Assembly (NCBI GenBank): GCA_012842745.1
Contig: DUSF01000036.1
Coordinates: forward strand, 1-64,000
Direction of reading: 5' to 3'
Origin: Bacillus sp. (in: firmicutes)
GTDB taxonomy: Bacteria > Bacillota > Bacilli > Bacillales > Bacillaceae_J
DNA: 64,000 bases
Shown here: in pieces, positions 36,590 to 46,158 of the stretch
How positions within the stretch are numbered: the stretch's first letter is position 1
Layout of the letters: every line of letters begins with the position of its first letter
Program-made: the position numbers and the translations under genes
Notes under the pieces: generated by a model
Told to the model about the DNA's origin: nothing
Databases searched by the model: none
Seen by the model: the letters and a program-made list of their open reading frames with translations, nothing else

Positions 36590-37690
36590 TTGAAGAAAAG
36601 AGTATTTGTAATCGGCCTTGGTTTAATCGGAGGTTCGATTGCTTTAGCGATTAAACGTAGCCATGATGCAGTAGTCGTTGGTTACGAGATTAATGAAGAT
36701 CGGCTCGCTTTAGCGAAAACATTAAATGTTATTGACGAGTCGGCAACTTGTATTGAAGACGGAGCTAAGAATGCGGATTTAATTATCATTTCTGCTCCAG
36801 TGCAGCAAACAGAAATTATCATCGAAATGCTAACAAAGATAGAGCTAAAACCATCTGTTATTATTACAGATGTTGGCAGTACAAAACGACAAATTATGGA
36901 AAAAGCAATGCTTTTACTTAATAAAGGTGTTACCTTTATCGGCGGTCATCCAATGGCAGGCTCCCATAAAAGCGGTGTAAGCGCAGCAAGAGCGCATTTG
37001 TTTGAAAATGCTTATTACATTTTGACGCCGGGAAAGGATACACCAGTAGCAATGATTGAGGAGTTAAAAGACTGGCTGAAAGGTACAAAAGCGAATTTTT
37101 TAATTCTTACACCAAAAGAGCATGATGAATTTACAGGTGCCGTCAGTCATTTTCCGCATATTGTTGCTGCGAGCCTCGTTCATCAGGTGGCTGCTTTAGA
37201 TGAAAAAGATTCGACTGTTTCCAGCTTAGCAGCTGGCGGGTTTCGTGATATAACGAGAATCGCTTCGAGTAGCCCGGTTATGTGGCGCGACATTTTGCTT
37301 CATAATAAAGAGACGTTACTTGAGCTTCTTGAAAAATGGCGTATCGAGATGGAACATGTCAAGAAAATCATTGATACGGTGGATAGTGAAGCGATTTATG
37401 CTTATTTTAAGGATGCGAAAGAGTTCCGCGATAGATTGCCAGTAAGACAAAAAGGGGCAATCCCGTCATTTTATGATTTATATGTTGATGTACCAGACCA
37501 CCCAGGTAGTATTTCCGATGTAACGGGGATCCTTGCCACTGAGGAAATCAGCATTACAAATATTAGAATTATCGAGGTTAGGGAAGATATTATGGGTGTG
37601 CTTAGACTGAGCTTCCGTAACGAAGAAGACCGAAAACGAGCACAGGCTTGTCTAGCCGTTCATCATTACGAATCATTTATCGAAATGTAA
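36590..37690 (+). CDS. tyrA: Prephenate dehydrogenase with ACT domain
   Basis: Oxidatively decarboxylates prephenate to 4-hydroxyphenylpyruvate. Rossmann GLGLIGGS at 9-16, catalytic region GGHPMAGSHKSG near 124, and a C-terminal ACT domain from about 296 (DLYVDVPDHPGSISDV) for feedback by tyrosine. Length 366. TTG 36590 follows AGGGGGAT. Confidence 0.95.
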   Translation: MKKRVFVIGLGLIGGSIALAIKRSHDAVVVGYEINEDRLALAKTLNVIDESATCIEDGAKNADLIIISAPVQQTEIIIEMLTKIELKPSVIITDVGSTKRQIMEKAMLLLNKGVTFIGGHPMAGSHKSGVSAARAHLFENAYYILTPGKDTPVAMIEELKDWLKGTKANFLILTPKEHDEFTGAVSHFPHIVAASLVHQVAALDEKDSTVSSLAAGGFRDITRIASSSPVMWRDILLHNKETLLELLEKWRIEMEHVKKIIDTVDSEAIYAYFKDAKEFRDRLPVRQKGAIPSFYDLYVDVPDHPGSISDVTGILATEEISITNIRIIEVREDIMGVLRLSFRNEEDRKRAQACLAVHHYESFIEM

Positions 37691-37702
37691 GGATGTGTTT
37701 TT

Positions 37703-38998
37703 TTGTCAACTACACAATTAATAACAAATGTGTCAAGCCTTAATGGAACTGTTCTAGTTCCAGGCGATAAATCTATTTCCCATCGCGCCGTCATGTTTGG
37801 GGCGATTGCCAATGGGAAAACAACAATCACCGGCTTTTTGCCTGGGGAGGATTGTTTAAGCACGATTAATTGTTTTCGAAAAATGGGAGTTGGGATTCAC
37901 CAAATGGGTGATTATGTTGAAATCGAATCTGCTGGCATTGATGGTCTGCAAGAACCAGTTGATATACTTGATGTTGGAAATTCAGGAACGACGACAAGAT
38001 TAATGCTTGGCATTCTAGCAACAAGACCGTTTCATTCTGTAATTATTGGTGATGAGTCAATTGCCAAAAGGCCAATGGGGAGAGTGACAAACCCGTTAAG
38101 AACGATGGGTGCAAAGATTGATGGCCGTAATGACGGGATGTTTACGCCTTTATCAATCAGGGGCGGAGAAACGAAAGGGATTGAGTATAACTCACCAGTG
38201 GCAAGTGCCCAAGTGAAATCGGCAATTCTTTTAGCTGGTCTTGGCTCAAAAGGGGTAACAACGGTCACGGAACCTGCCCTTTCGAGAGATCATACTGAAA
38301 GAATGCTAGAAGCTTTTGGTGCGAAAATTAGCCGCGATGGTTTGTCAGTCTCAATTGAAGGCGGGCAGTCACTTTCAGCGACAGCGATTGAAGTGCCCGG
38401 TGATATTTCATCTGCCGCTTTTTTCTTAGTGGCAGGTGCTATTGTACCTAATAGCGAGATAACTCTTAAAAATGTCGGCATGAATCCTACCCGTGTCGGG
38501 ATTGTCACCGTACTAGAAAACATGGGAGCGGCCTTGTCAGTAACGAATGAACGAGTTGTAAACGGCGAACCAGTTGCTGATTTAACAATTTCAACGTCTA
38601 ATTTAAAAGGGATAGAAATTTACGGCGATATTATCCCGACATTAATTGATGAAATTCCAATCATCGCCCTGCTTGCGACCCAAGCGGAAGGAAAAACAAT
38701 CATTCGCGATGCGGAAGAGTTAAAAGTAAAGGAAACGAATCGCATTGACACCGTTGTTACCGAACTAAGAAAAATGGGGGCTATTATTGAAGCAACAGAT
38801 GATGGGATGATTATCGAAGGAAAGGCATCCTTACATGGTGCGGATGTTAATAGCTATGGTGATCATCGCATTGGTATGATGCTATCTATCGCAGCCCTTA
38901 TTGCTAATACTGAAACAATATTGGAAAATCCAGAAGCAATAGCTGTTTCCTATCCAAACTTTTTTGAACATTTAGCCGGGCTAGTGAAGGAAAGGTAG
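37703..38998 (+). CDS. aroA: 3-phosphoshikimate 1-carboxyvinyltransferase (EPSP synthase)
   Basis: Sixth shikimate step, joining phosphoenolpyruvate to shikimate-3-phosphate; named aroE in B. subtilis. [23 protein letters not shown] and RIKETDR-like KETNRIDTV motifs are intact. The PEP-site segment reads GNSGTT, and the class II type is likely for a Bacillus enzyme. Length 431. TTG 37703 is behind AAGGATGTG. Confidence 0.95.
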   Translation: MSTTQLITNVSSLNGTVLVPGDKSISHRAVMFGAIANGKTTITGFLPGEDCLSTINCFRKMGVGIHQMGDYVEIESAGIDGLQEPVDILDVGNSGTTTRLMLGILATRPFHSVIIGDESIAKRPMGRVTNPLRTMGAKIDGRNDGMFTPLSIRGGETKGIEYNSPVASAQVKSAILLAGLGSKGVTTVTEPALSRDHTERMLEAFGAKISRDGLSVSIEGGQSLSATAIEVPGDISSAAFFLVAGAIVPNSEITLKNVGMNPTRVGIVTVLENMGAALSVTNERVVNGEPVADLTISTSNLKGIEIYGDIIPTLIDEIPIIALLATQAEGKTIIRDAEELKVKETNRIDTVVTELRKMGAIIEATDDGMIIEGKASLHGADVNSYGDHRIGMMLSIAALIANTETILENPEAIAVSYPNFFEHLAGLVKER

Positions 38999-39073
38999 TT
39001 CTATTATGTCTCTTCTTATCATAACTTGTTGTTAAGGAATTTGTACAAGCATGGTGAGGAGGGGCATTTTATT

Positions 39074-39970
39074 TTGAATTACATTATTGAAGATGCCAAT
39101 GTCGTCTCTGATTTAGGAATAACAATCGCTTCATTTCTAATTGATGATTATAAAATTAGCCATTATGGAAAATCGTTACAAAAGTACCAAGGGATGCGGA
39201 TGAATGTTTCGAAATATTTTATGACACCAGGACATGTTATCGCTGATTTTAGTTTATTAAATTGTGAAAACATAGTCGATTATAGAAAACAACTAACAAA
39301 TCTCATTGTTAAAGGTTGCACGCTCGCTTTAGTTCCATGTTATATCCAGTATGAAAGTGAATTCGAAAAAAAAATAAGGGCTGCCAGACACGCAATGATT
39401 AATAGCACGATTGATTTTGTAATTGGTGTCCAAATCCCTCTTGAAAAACTAACCCCAGGGATTATAAGATTATGCAAACGTCATAAACTGCCTTATATTA
39501 TTACAGAAATAAATGAGCACACGAATATTTATTCGATACCATGGGGATGGATTCGCGAGGCCCAATTTCAATTTCAAGTTCCAATTTATCCACTATGGAA
39601 TATAGAAGATTATAAGGAATTGAAAATCCAAATGGAAAGTTGGGAACAAGTCACATCCTCCCATTACATTCCAACTTATCTCCGTTTTCCGACTGACTTA
39701 CGCCTAGTTCCAAAAGTAATTCGCAAACAAATTGGCATTTATCCTAAAAAAGGCGACCTCTTTATTGGAAATGAACTTGATTATAATTTATATGAATATG
39801 CTAATTATGATAAAATAGTTCCGCTCATTACCGTTCACAAAGGGAAAGTAATAAAGGTAAACGATGAAGTGAATTTATATCCTGGGTTTGGACAAGAATT
39901 GAATATTAAGCTACCAGGGCTATTTGCCTCGATTGATAGCATGACAAATAATCCCTACCCTGGAGGTTAA
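39074..39970 (+). CDS. Unknown protein resembling a metal-free amidohydrolase
   Basis: A 298-residue soluble protein I cannot name. The beginning YIIEDANVVSDLG...FLIDDYKISHYG and then YFMTPGHVIADFS mimics the two strands and the TPGFIDxHxH turn of amidohydrolases, but the metal-binding HxH is absent (the turn reads GHVIADF). The end, KKGDLFIGNELDYNLYEY...VHKGKVI, mimics the closing KGxLxxGxDAD...VxGK part. The middle is barrel-like. TTG 39074 has GAGGAGGGG upstream. It lies between aroA and ypiA, which adjoin in B. subtilis. Could be a pseudo-enzyme; function unknown. Confidence 0.6.
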   Translation: MNYIIEDANVVSDLGITIASFLIDDYKISHYGKSLQKYQGMRMNVSKYFMTPGHVIADFSLLNCENIVDYRKQLTNLIVKGCTLALVPCYIQYESEFEKKIRAARHAMINSTIDFVIGVQIPLEKLTPGIIRLCKRHKLPYIITEINEHTNIYSIPWGWIREAQFQFQVPIYPLWNIEDYKELKIQMESWEQVTSSHYIPTYLRFPTDLRLVPKVIRKQIGIYPKKGDLFIGNELDYNLYEYANYDKIVPLITVHKGKVIKVNDEVNLYPGFGQELNIKLPGLFASIDSMTNNPYPGG

Positions 39971-40008
39971 CTATGGTGGGGTTGATTTTGATATAAAGGA
40001 GTTTGAAT

Positions 40009-41271
40009 ATGGACGAGAAGCTGCAAAAAGCTATTCAACTAGTTGCAAACGGAGAAATTAACGAAGGGCTTGATTTTTTACATAGTCTTATTGCAAAAGC
40101 TAATCATGAAGAAAAACTATTAATTGCAGATTTATATTTACAATGGGGCTTTTTAGAGGAAGCGAAAAGCATAATCAACGAATTACTCGAATTATACCCA
40201 GATGAAGGACAACTTTATATTTACGCCGCCGAAATCGCAATTGAAGAAGATGAGGGAGAAGTTGCTTTAGATTATTTAGAGGAAGTAAAAGAAGAAGATC
40301 CAGCCTTTCTTCAAGCGCTCATCATGATGGCTGATTTATTTCAAATTGAAGGACTTGATGAGGCCGCCGAACAAAAGCTTTTGAAAGCAAAAAGGCTTGC
40401 CCCTGAGGAAGTTTTAATTGATTTAGGTTTAGGACAGTTTTATGCCAATATTGGAGAGTATCAGAAAGCCATTCCGTTTTTCAAAAAATTAATAAATACG
40501 AATGTCGATATTGAACAAACGAATATTCACTTGCTTTTAGCAGATGCTTTCGTACATACTGGTCATTTTGAAGAAGCTCTAGAATGCTATGAAAAAGGTC
40601 TGCAAGTTGAGTTTGATATCAATGCGCTGTTTAATTATGGGTTTATTGCCTATCAGCTTGAAAGATATGAGCTTGCTATTGCAAAATGGAATAGCTTAAA
40701 GGAATTAGACTACGAATACGTACCGGTTTATCTTTATTTAGCAAAAGCCTACGAACATGCTGGGGCCCTTAAGGAAAGTTATGATACGGCAAGAGAAGGT
40801 TTAACCTATGCTCCGGATTATAAGGAATTGCTTGTGTTTGCTGCAAAAATGGCGATGAAGCTGCAAACCGACGAAGATGTGGAAGCATATTTAGTTAAGG
40901 CGATTGAGATTGATTCAGGCTATATTGAAGCCATCAATTTGTTGTCAAGCTATTATCTATATCATGAACAATATGATGATATTGTTCACATTCTACATCA
41001 GGCTATCGAAAATGATGAATATGACCCTATGTTCGATTGGGACTTAGCGACAGCAAAAAAACATTTAGAAATTTATAATGATGCATTAAATCACTTTGAG
41101 AATGCATATACTTATTTCAAAGATAATATTCAGTTTCTTAAGGATTTTGGTTATTTTCTTTTGGAAGATGGAGACGCGAAAAGAGCAAAGAAAATGTTCA
41201 AGCAAATCCTCGAACTGGACTCAGCAAATACAGAAATTGAAGAGGAGCTAGTGCGTTTAGAAGATTGGTAG
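40009..41271 (+). CDS. ypiA: TPR-repeat protein YpiA
   Basis: A 420-residue acidic protein built of about ten tetratricopeptide-like helical pairs, for example YADLYLQWGFLEEAKSI-like and HTGHFEEALECYEKGLQ segments. No signal peptide. Position between the aromatic genes and ypiB matches B. subtilis ypiA; function unknown, probably a protein-interaction scaffold. ATG 40009 is 7 bases after AAAGGAG. Confidence 0.88.
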   Translation: MDEKLQKAIQLVANGEINEGLDFLHSLIAKANHEEKLLIADLYLQWGFLEEAKSIINELLELYPDEGQLYIYAAEIAIEEDEGEVALDYLEEVKEEDPAFLQALIMMADLFQIEGLDEAAEQKLLKAKRLAPEEVLIDLGLGQFYANIGEYQKAIPFFKKLINTNVDIEQTNIHLLLADAFVHTGHFEEALECYEKGLQVEFDINALFNYGFIAYQLERYELAIAKWNSLKELDYEYVPVYLYLAKAYEHAGALKESYDTAREGLTYAPDYKELLVFAAKMAMKLQTDEDVEAYLVKAIEIDSGYIEAINLLSSYYLYHEQYDDIVHILHQAIENDEYDPMFDWDLATAKKHLEIYNDALNHFENAYTYFKDNIQFLKDFGYFLLEDGDAKRAKKMFKQILELDSANTEIEEELVRLEDW

Positions 41272-41313
41272 TGATTTGAAGGAGAGAAGAAAACGGGAGA
41301 GGAGGGATATTTT

Positions 41314-41877
41314 TTGGCGGCTCCTGTATCTGTCAATGAAAAGAAAGAATTCGTGCGCTGGTTTTTAAATCATTATCAGTTAAAAAGGCGGGAATGCGTT
41401 TGGATTTTGAATTATTTAATGAGCCATGATCAATTGATGAAGAAGGTCCATTTTGTTGAGAAGGCTGAATATTGTCCAAGGGGAATCATCATGTCTACTC
41501 ATTGTGTTGATGAAGTACCGTTTCGATTTTACAAAGATAGTGTGATGACAACAGATGCTGAAAAATCTTTTCATGACATTCGCTTAAACCGTGATCAAGA
41601 CATTTATATCCAGCTTAATTTTAAAGCCTCTTTTACTTGTGCAAAGTATGTTCTAGTTTTAGAGGAAAATAAGTTTATTCCAACCCATCTTCAAGTAAAT
41701 GAAAAAGACCAACAGTTAGCTCAGCAATTTTTGGAGGAGTCATTATTATCTTTTCAGAGGGATAAGCTGCTAAAGCAAATTGATGACGCTTTAGACAAAT
41801 TCGATTTTGATAAGTTTATGTTTCTATCTGCAAAATTAAATGCATTGTTAGAATGTCAAAACACTTCCTCAACGTAG
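41314..41877 (+). CDS. ypiB: UPF0302/IDEAL-domain protein YpiB
   Basis: A 187-residue protein with the UPF0302 N-terminal domain ([20 protein letters not shown]) and a C-terminal IDEAL motif region ([21 protein letters not shown]). In B. subtilis YpiB and YpiF influence the level of cytochrome bc and lipid A-like modification proteins according to later work; the exact role here is unproven. TTG 41314 follows GAGGAGGGA. The terminator hairpin includes its stop codon. Confidence 0.85.
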   Translation: MAAPVSVNEKKEFVRWFLNHYQLKRRECVWILNYLMSHDQLMKKVHFVEKAEYCPRGIIMSTHCVDEVPFRFYKDSVMTTDAEKSFHDIRLNRDQDIYIQLNFKASFTCAKYVLVLEENKFIPTHLQVNEKDQQLAQQFLEESLLSFQRDKLLKQIDDALDKFDFDKFMFLSAKLNALLECQNTSST

Positions 41878-41894
41878 AGGAAGGTTTTTTTTTT
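41862..41894 (+). terminator. Intrinsic terminator overlapping the ypiB stop
   Basis: CTTCCTC (41864-41870) pairs with GAGGAAG (41877-41883), then a T-run of nine or more. The TAG stop lies at 41875-41877, in the loop. Confidence 0.85.
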
Positions 41895-41951
41895 GATAAA
41901 AACATGGTTTAATAATAAGAAATATTATTAATAAAGGTGAGAGAAAATAAT

Positions 41952-42416
41952 ATGAAATGGATAAGTACAGATATAGAAATGTATATGAAAGCAAAAGAAT
42001 ATGTAGATACTGTTGTGGTGCCCTTGGTGCCAATTTCGTTACAAGGAGAAATAAGTACAATCTGTGAGATGGGGGAATTTATCACGATTTTGTCGGCAGA
42101 GCTGGAAAGGGAATACAAAGGAAGGATGGTTTTGCTACCAGCGTTTACATATTTAAAAAATGAGGAGACAACAGCATTAATTGAGCGCATCAATTTATGG
42201 AATCGTACATTGGTGGATAGTGGTGTTAAACATGTAATCCTCCTTACCTCTGATCCAGATTGGAAGCTGAATGAAAAAGATGTACAAGCTACTTTACTTT
42301 GGGTGCCTTCCATTTCTTTTCACGATGTTGACAAAAAGTATATAGAACAAATGTTAAAATCACAACTGAAACCAATTCAAACAATTGTGATGAATCTGTG
42401 GATGAAAGAGGAGTAA
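41952..42416 (+). CDS. ypiF: YpiF family protein (DUF2487)
   Basis: A 154-residue soluble protein starting MKWISTDIEMYMKAKEYVDT. It lies directly upstream of qcrABC, as in B. subtilis, where ypiF is associated with the cytochrome bc genes. No catalytic motif is recognised. ATG 41952 is 9 bases downstream of AAAGGTGAGAG. Confidence 0.82.
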   Translation: MKWISTDIEMYMKAKEYVDTVVVPLVPISLQGEISTICEMGEFITILSAELEREYKGRMVLLPAFTYLKNEETTALIERINLWNRTLVDSGVKHVILLTSDPDWKLNEKDVQATLLWVPSISFHDVDKKYIEQMLKSQLKPIQTIVMNLWMKEE

Positions 42417-42451
42417 TGTGTAAATCACTTCTGTTTTTCGACAGGATTTTA

Positions 42452-42480
42452 TTGACCAAAGGACAAGTTTGCGCTATCAT
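42452..42480 (+). promoter_or_regulatory. Sigma-A promoter of qcrABC
   Basis: TTGACC (42452-42457), a 17-base spacer and TATCAT (42475-42480), 77 bases before the qcrA start. A small GTCC/GGAC hairpin (42519-42530) lies in the 5' UTR. Confidence 0.7.
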
Positions 42481-42556
42481 GATTATGTCCTAGTAATATG
42501 TGTGTTTATAAACGATTTGTCCGGATGGACTATCCTTGAATAGAGGGGGGAAAAGA

Positions 42557-43051
42557 ATGAGTAAGGGAAACGTAACTAGACGCCAATTCCTTAGTTACAC
42601 ACTAACAGGTGTAGGTGGATTTATGGCTGCGGGCATGCTAGCACCAATGGTTCGGTTTGCGATTGATCCAGTGTTACAACCACCATCTGAAGGTGAATTT
42701 GTGGCCGTTGTCGAAGAATCCAAACTTACATCTGAACCACAGCGTTTTGACTTTAAAGTAAACCAAGTCGACGCATGGTATGAGTCTGAAGTAACCATGT
42801 CAGCATGGGTTTACAAGAAGGATGATGGCAGCATTCAAGCGATGTCACCTGTATGTAAACATTTAGGATGTACTGTAACATGGGATGATCCAAAAGCAAA
42901 AAATCAATTCTACTGTCCTTGTCATGACGGTTTATATGAGAAGGATGGAACAAATGTACCAGGTACACCACCGCTAGCACCTTTAGATTTATATGATCAA
43001 AAAGTAGAAGGCGGAACTTTATATCTAGGTAAAGCTAGACCACGAGCATAG
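42557..43051 (+). CDS. qcrA: Menaquinol:cytochrome c reductase, Rieske iron-sulfur subunit
   Basis: Rieske subunit of the cytochrome bc complex. The N-terminal TRRQFL plus hydrophobic anchor resembles a Tat signal, as known for B. subtilis QcrA; the 2Fe-2S ligands are in CKHLGC (Cys100, His102) and CPCHDG (Cys120, His123), with Cys105 and Cys122 for the disulfide. Length 164. ATG 42557 follows GAGGGGGG. Confidence 0.96.
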   Translation: MSKGNVTRRQFLSYTLTGVGGFMAAGMLAPMVRFAIDPVLQPPSEGEFVAVVEESKLTSEPQRFDFKVNQVDAWYESEVTMSAWVYKKDDGSIQAMSPVCKHLGCTVTWDDPKAKNQFYCPCHDGLYEKDGTNVPGTPPLAPLDLYDQKVEGGTLYLGKARPRA

Positions 43052-43065
43052 GAGGGGCGTAATAA

Positions 43066-43740
43066 ATGCTTAATAAAATTTATGATTGGGTAGACGAGCG
43101 TTTAGATATTACGCCGCTATGGCGTGATATTGCTGACCATGAGGTGCCTGAGCATGTTAACCCGGCACATCACTTCTCTGCATTTGTATACTGCTTCGGC
43201 GGTCTTACATTTTTTATAACTGTTATTCAAGTATTATCAGGAATGTTTTTAACAATGTATTATGTTCCAGATATTAAAAATGCTTGGGAATCAGTATACT
43301 ATTTGCAAAACGAAGTGGCATTTGGCGTGATTGTACGCGGAATGCATCATTGGGGAGCAAGTTTAGTTATCGTTATGATGTTTTTACACGTATTACGTGT
43401 ATTTTTCCAAGGAGCTTACAAAAAGCCACGTGAATTAAACTGGGTAGTAGGCGTATTAATTTTCTTCATGATGTTAGGTCTTGGTTTTACAGGCTACCTA
43501 TTACCATGGGATATGAAAGCATTATTTGCAACAAAGGTAGGTTTACAGATTGCTGAGGCTGTTCCTTTAATTGGACCTGCAGCGAAAACATTATTAGCAG
43601 GTAGCCCTGAAATTGTTGGTGCACAAACATTAACTCGTTTCTTCGCAATCCATGTATTCTTCCTGCCAGCAGCATTATTTGGCTTAATGGCTGCCCATTT
43701 CGTGATGATTCGAAAGCAAGGTATTTCGGGTCCATTGTAA
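43066..43740 (+). CDS. qcrB: Menaquinol:cytochrome c reductase, cytochrome b6 subunit
   Basis: Four-helix cytochrome b6-type membrane subunit that binds two haems b. Ligand histidines are in RGMHHWGASLVIVMMFLH (near 92-106) and RFFAIHVFFLPA with AAHFVMIR in the last helices; a b6-like Cys35-equivalent haem site is consistent with length 224. Second gene of qcrABC. Confidence 0.96.
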   Translation: MLNKIYDWVDERLDITPLWRDIADHEVPEHVNPAHHFSAFVYCFGGLTFFITVIQVLSGMFLTMYYVPDIKNAWESVYYLQNEVAFGVIVRGMHHWGASLVIVMMFLHVLRVFFQGAYKKPRELNWVVGVLIFFMMLGLGFTGYLLPWDMKALFATKVGLQIAEAVPLIGPAAKTLLAGSPEIVGAQTLTRFFAIHVFFLPAALFGLMAAHFVMIRKQGISGPL

Positions 43741-43771
43741 AATACATATGTAACATAAGGGAGGGAAGACG

Positions 43772-44542
43772 ATGCATCGCGGAAAAGGTATGAAATTTGT
43801 TGGGGATTCTCGTGTACCTGTAGAGAGAAAACCTAATGTACCGAAAGACTATTCCGAATATCCAGGAAAAACGGAAGCGTTTTGGCCGAATTTCCTTTTA
43901 AAAGAATGGTTGATTGGAGCTGTATTTTTAGTTGGCTATCTTTGCCTAACAATTGCACATCCATCACCACTTGAACGTATAGCTGATCCAACGGATACAG
44001 GCTATATACCATTACCAGACTGGTATTTCTTGTTCTTATATCAATTACTTAAATACGAGTATGCATCAGGTCCTTGGACAATCGTTGGTGTTATTTTAAT
44101 TCCTGGTTTAGCATTTGGCGGATTATTAATTGCTCCATGGTTAGATAGAGGCCCAGAGCGTCGTCCGTCAAAACGACCAATTGCAACCGCTATGATGTTA
44201 CTTGCTTTAGCGGCAACTATTTTCTTAACGTGGGAATCTGTAGTAAACCATGATTGGGAAGCTGCGGCTGAGCAAGGGAAAATCGTTAAAACAGTTGAAT
44301 TCGACAAAGAAGACCCTGGTTATAAGGCGCTTGAAGCAAGCGGCTGTTTAAACTGTCACGGAACTGATTTGCTTGGTGGACCAGCAGCGCCTGGTTTAAC
44401 AGAGACTGGTGCAACATTATCAGCAGAAGAAATTGCTGATATCGCTGTAAATGGACGTAATACAATGCCTCCAGGAATGTTCCAAGGTTCTGATGAAGAT
44501 TTAAAAGCGCTATCTGAATTTATTGCTAACATTGGTAAATAA
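43772..44542 (+). CDS. qcrC: Menaquinol:cytochrome c reductase, subunit IV-cytochrome c fusion
   Basis: 256 residues: an N-terminal subunit IV-like part with three membrane helices and the Qo-site PDWYF, then an extracytoplasmic cytochrome c domain with haem-binding CLNCH (near 193-197) and methionine ligand region TMPPGMF. This natural fusion is typical of Bacillus bc complexes. A terminator follows. Confidence 0.96.
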   Translation: MHRGKGMKFVGDSRVPVERKPNVPKDYSEYPGKTEAFWPNFLLKEWLIGAVFLVGYLCLTIAHPSPLERIADPTDTGYIPLPDWYFLFLYQLLKYEYASGPWTIVGVILIPGLAFGGLLIAPWLDRGPERRPSKRPIATAMMLLALAATIFLTWESVVNHDWEAAAEQGKIVKTVEFDKEDPGYKALEASGCLNCHGTDLLGGPAAPGLTETGATLSAEEIADIAVNGRNTMPPGMFQGSDEDLKALSEFIANIGK

Positions 44543-44554
44543 ACTATATACTTC

Positions 44555-44588
44555 AAAAAGCTGACTTTCAAATGAAGGTCAGCTTTTT
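44555..44588 (+). terminator. Intrinsic terminator after qcrC
   Basis: AAAAAGCTGAC (44555-44565) pairs perfectly with GTCAGCTTTTT (44578-44588). Confidence 0.92.
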
Positions 44589-44644
44589 ATTTAGTTTTTA
44601 TTTCTGTTAAAATAAAAGGTAATTATATTTGCGGAGTTGAGTAA

Positions 44645-45238
44645 ATGAAACTATTGATTCAGTTTTTAGGATGGCGCTCAATTTTAGCGCTATTACTAGT
44701 TATTAATGTGCTTGGTACGATTTGGGGTTACATATGGTACGGAGGACAATTAGCAGATACTCCAGCATATTTTCTACCATTTGTGCCTGATAGCCCCACA
44801 GCAAGTTTATTTTTTGTGTTTGTTTTAATTGCTTTCCTATTACGAAAAAATTGGCCTCTTATCGAAGCACTCGCGATTGTAACACTTTTCAAATATGGAA
44901 TCTGGGCTGTTGTCATGAATTTGTTAGTATTAAAGGTAGAAGGATATTTACCATGGGAAGGCTATATGCTAATAGCTTCTCATGGCGCAATGGCAATCCA
45001 AGGGCTATTATATGCCCCGTATTATCGCATGAAAGGATGGCATTTAATTGCTGCCGCCGTTTGGACCTTACATAATGATGTTATTGATTATGTTTTTGGA
45101 ATGATGCCGAGATACAGTATGCTTAGTGATTTCACGGCGCAAATAGGTTATTTTACTTTTTGGCTAAGCATTACCTCCATCTTTATTACATACTGGTTAT
45201 GCATAAGAGATAAACACTATAAAACATCATTGTTATAG
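44645..45238 (+). CDS. ypjA: YpjA family membrane protein (DUF1405)
   Basis: A 197-residue integral membrane protein with about six spans and an IQGLLYAPYYRM loop. Family and place after qcrC agree with B. subtilis ypjA. Function unknown. ATG 44645 is preceded by GCGGAGTTGAG. Its 3' end forms a 10-bp hairpin including the stop codon. Confidence 0.85.
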   Translation: MKLLIQFLGWRSILALLLVINVLGTIWGYIWYGGQLADTPAYFLPFVPDSPTASLFFVFVLIAFLLRKNWPLIEALAIVTLFKYGIWAVVMNLLVLKVEGYLPWEGYMLIASHGAMAIQGLLYAPYYRMKGWHLIAAAVWTLHNDVIDYVFGMMPRYSMLSDFTAQIGYFTFWLSITSIFITYWLCIRDKHYKTSLL

Positions 45239-45242
45239 TGTT
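45213..45242 (+). other. Hairpin at the ypjA stop codon
   Basis: AACACTATAA (45213-45222) pairs perfectly with TTATAGTGTT (45233-45242). No T-run follows, so this is more likely an mRNA-stabilising end or a processing site than a terminator. Confidence 0.5.
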
Positions 45243-45247
45243 CTACT

Positions 45248-45293
45248 CTTGTCCCTTCTCTCATAAACTCATACAAAGCCTAGGAGGGACAAG
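45248..45293 (+). promoter_or_regulatory. Inverted repeat that would mask the ypjB Shine-Dalgarno
   Basis: CTTGTCCCT (45248-45256) is the exact complement of AGGGACAAG (45285-45293), which contains most of the GGAGGGACAAGGG ribosome binding region of ypjB (ATG 45296). A SigE-like -10, CATACAAA (45270-45277), lies in the loop but has no fitting -35. Confidence 0.5.
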
Positions 45294-45295
45294 GG

Positions 45296-46063
45296 ATGGT
45301 TAGAAAGATATTTTTACCTTTTATTTTTGTCTGTTTGTTTATTCCACAACAGATTTATGCTAATAATGAAGCTTGGACTAAACTGGATAAGCTTACTAAT
45401 CATGCGCTTATGCTTACGAAGCAGGAAAAATATGCTGAGGCAAAAAAAATGCTCGAGCAATTTTCGGCTCAGTTTATAAAAATATATCCGAAGGAAAAGC
45501 AAGTGACAATGAACGATTTACGCGTCCTTTCGATAAGTACTGATGAGGCTATTAAAGCACTAACATCGATTTCATTAGATCATGCGGAAAGAGTTCGGAA
45601 GGTAACCCGGCTCCACCTTGCTATTGATGCCTTACATTCTGAATATCAACCGTTATGGAAGGAAATGGAAAAGCCAATCATAAAAAGCTTTCAAAATATG
45701 AAAGATGCAGCATTAGAGAATGATCGGGAACAGTTCAAGCAGCAGCTTACTGCTTTTACAGATAATATTGACACAATCTATCCTTCTTTAGTCATTGCTC
45801 TTGATCCTGATGATATTTCTAGATTAGACTCGCATATCCGCTTTCTAGAAACTTATGCTCGCGTTACTAGCAAGAATAAAGAGGATCATTTAAAGATAAT
45901 GGAAAAGGATGTGTACAATATATTTGGAAAAACTATCACTGATGAAACAGACCCTTCGTTTATGTGGGTCATGATTACAACAGGGAGTATTATTTTAGGT
46001 GCGCTATTCTATGTTGCGATTAAAAAATACAGAGCGGAAAAAATGACAATAATAAATAATTGA
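45296..46063 (+). CDS. ypjB: Sporulation protein YpjB
   Basis: A 255-residue protein with an N-terminal signal peptide (about 4-22, ending YANNEA), a helical extracytoplasmic domain and a C-terminal membrane anchor (about 222-242) with a basic tail. This layout matches the SpoYpjB family, in B. subtilis expressed in the mother cell under SigE. Translation may be controlled by the hairpin over its ribosome binding site. Confidence 0.85.
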   Translation: MVRKIFLPFIFVCLFIPQQIYANNEAWTKLDKLTNHALMLTKQEKYAEAKKMLEQFSAQFIKIYPKEKQVTMNDLRVLSISTDEAIKALTSISLDHAERVRKVTRLHLAIDALHSEYQPLWKEMEKPIIKSFQNMKDAALENDREQFKQQLTAFTDNIDTIYPSLVIALDPDDISRLDSHIRFLETYARVTSKNKEDHLKIMEKDVYNIFGKTITDETDPSFMWVMITTGSIILGALFYVAIKKYRAEKMTIINN

Positions 46064-46158
46064 GACAGTTAAGTTGTCAATGGTTATCGATTGACTAAAA
46101 AATAAGCTTTCCATACAATATAAAGTAACAAATATTTATTTATGGAGGAATGTAAAGG

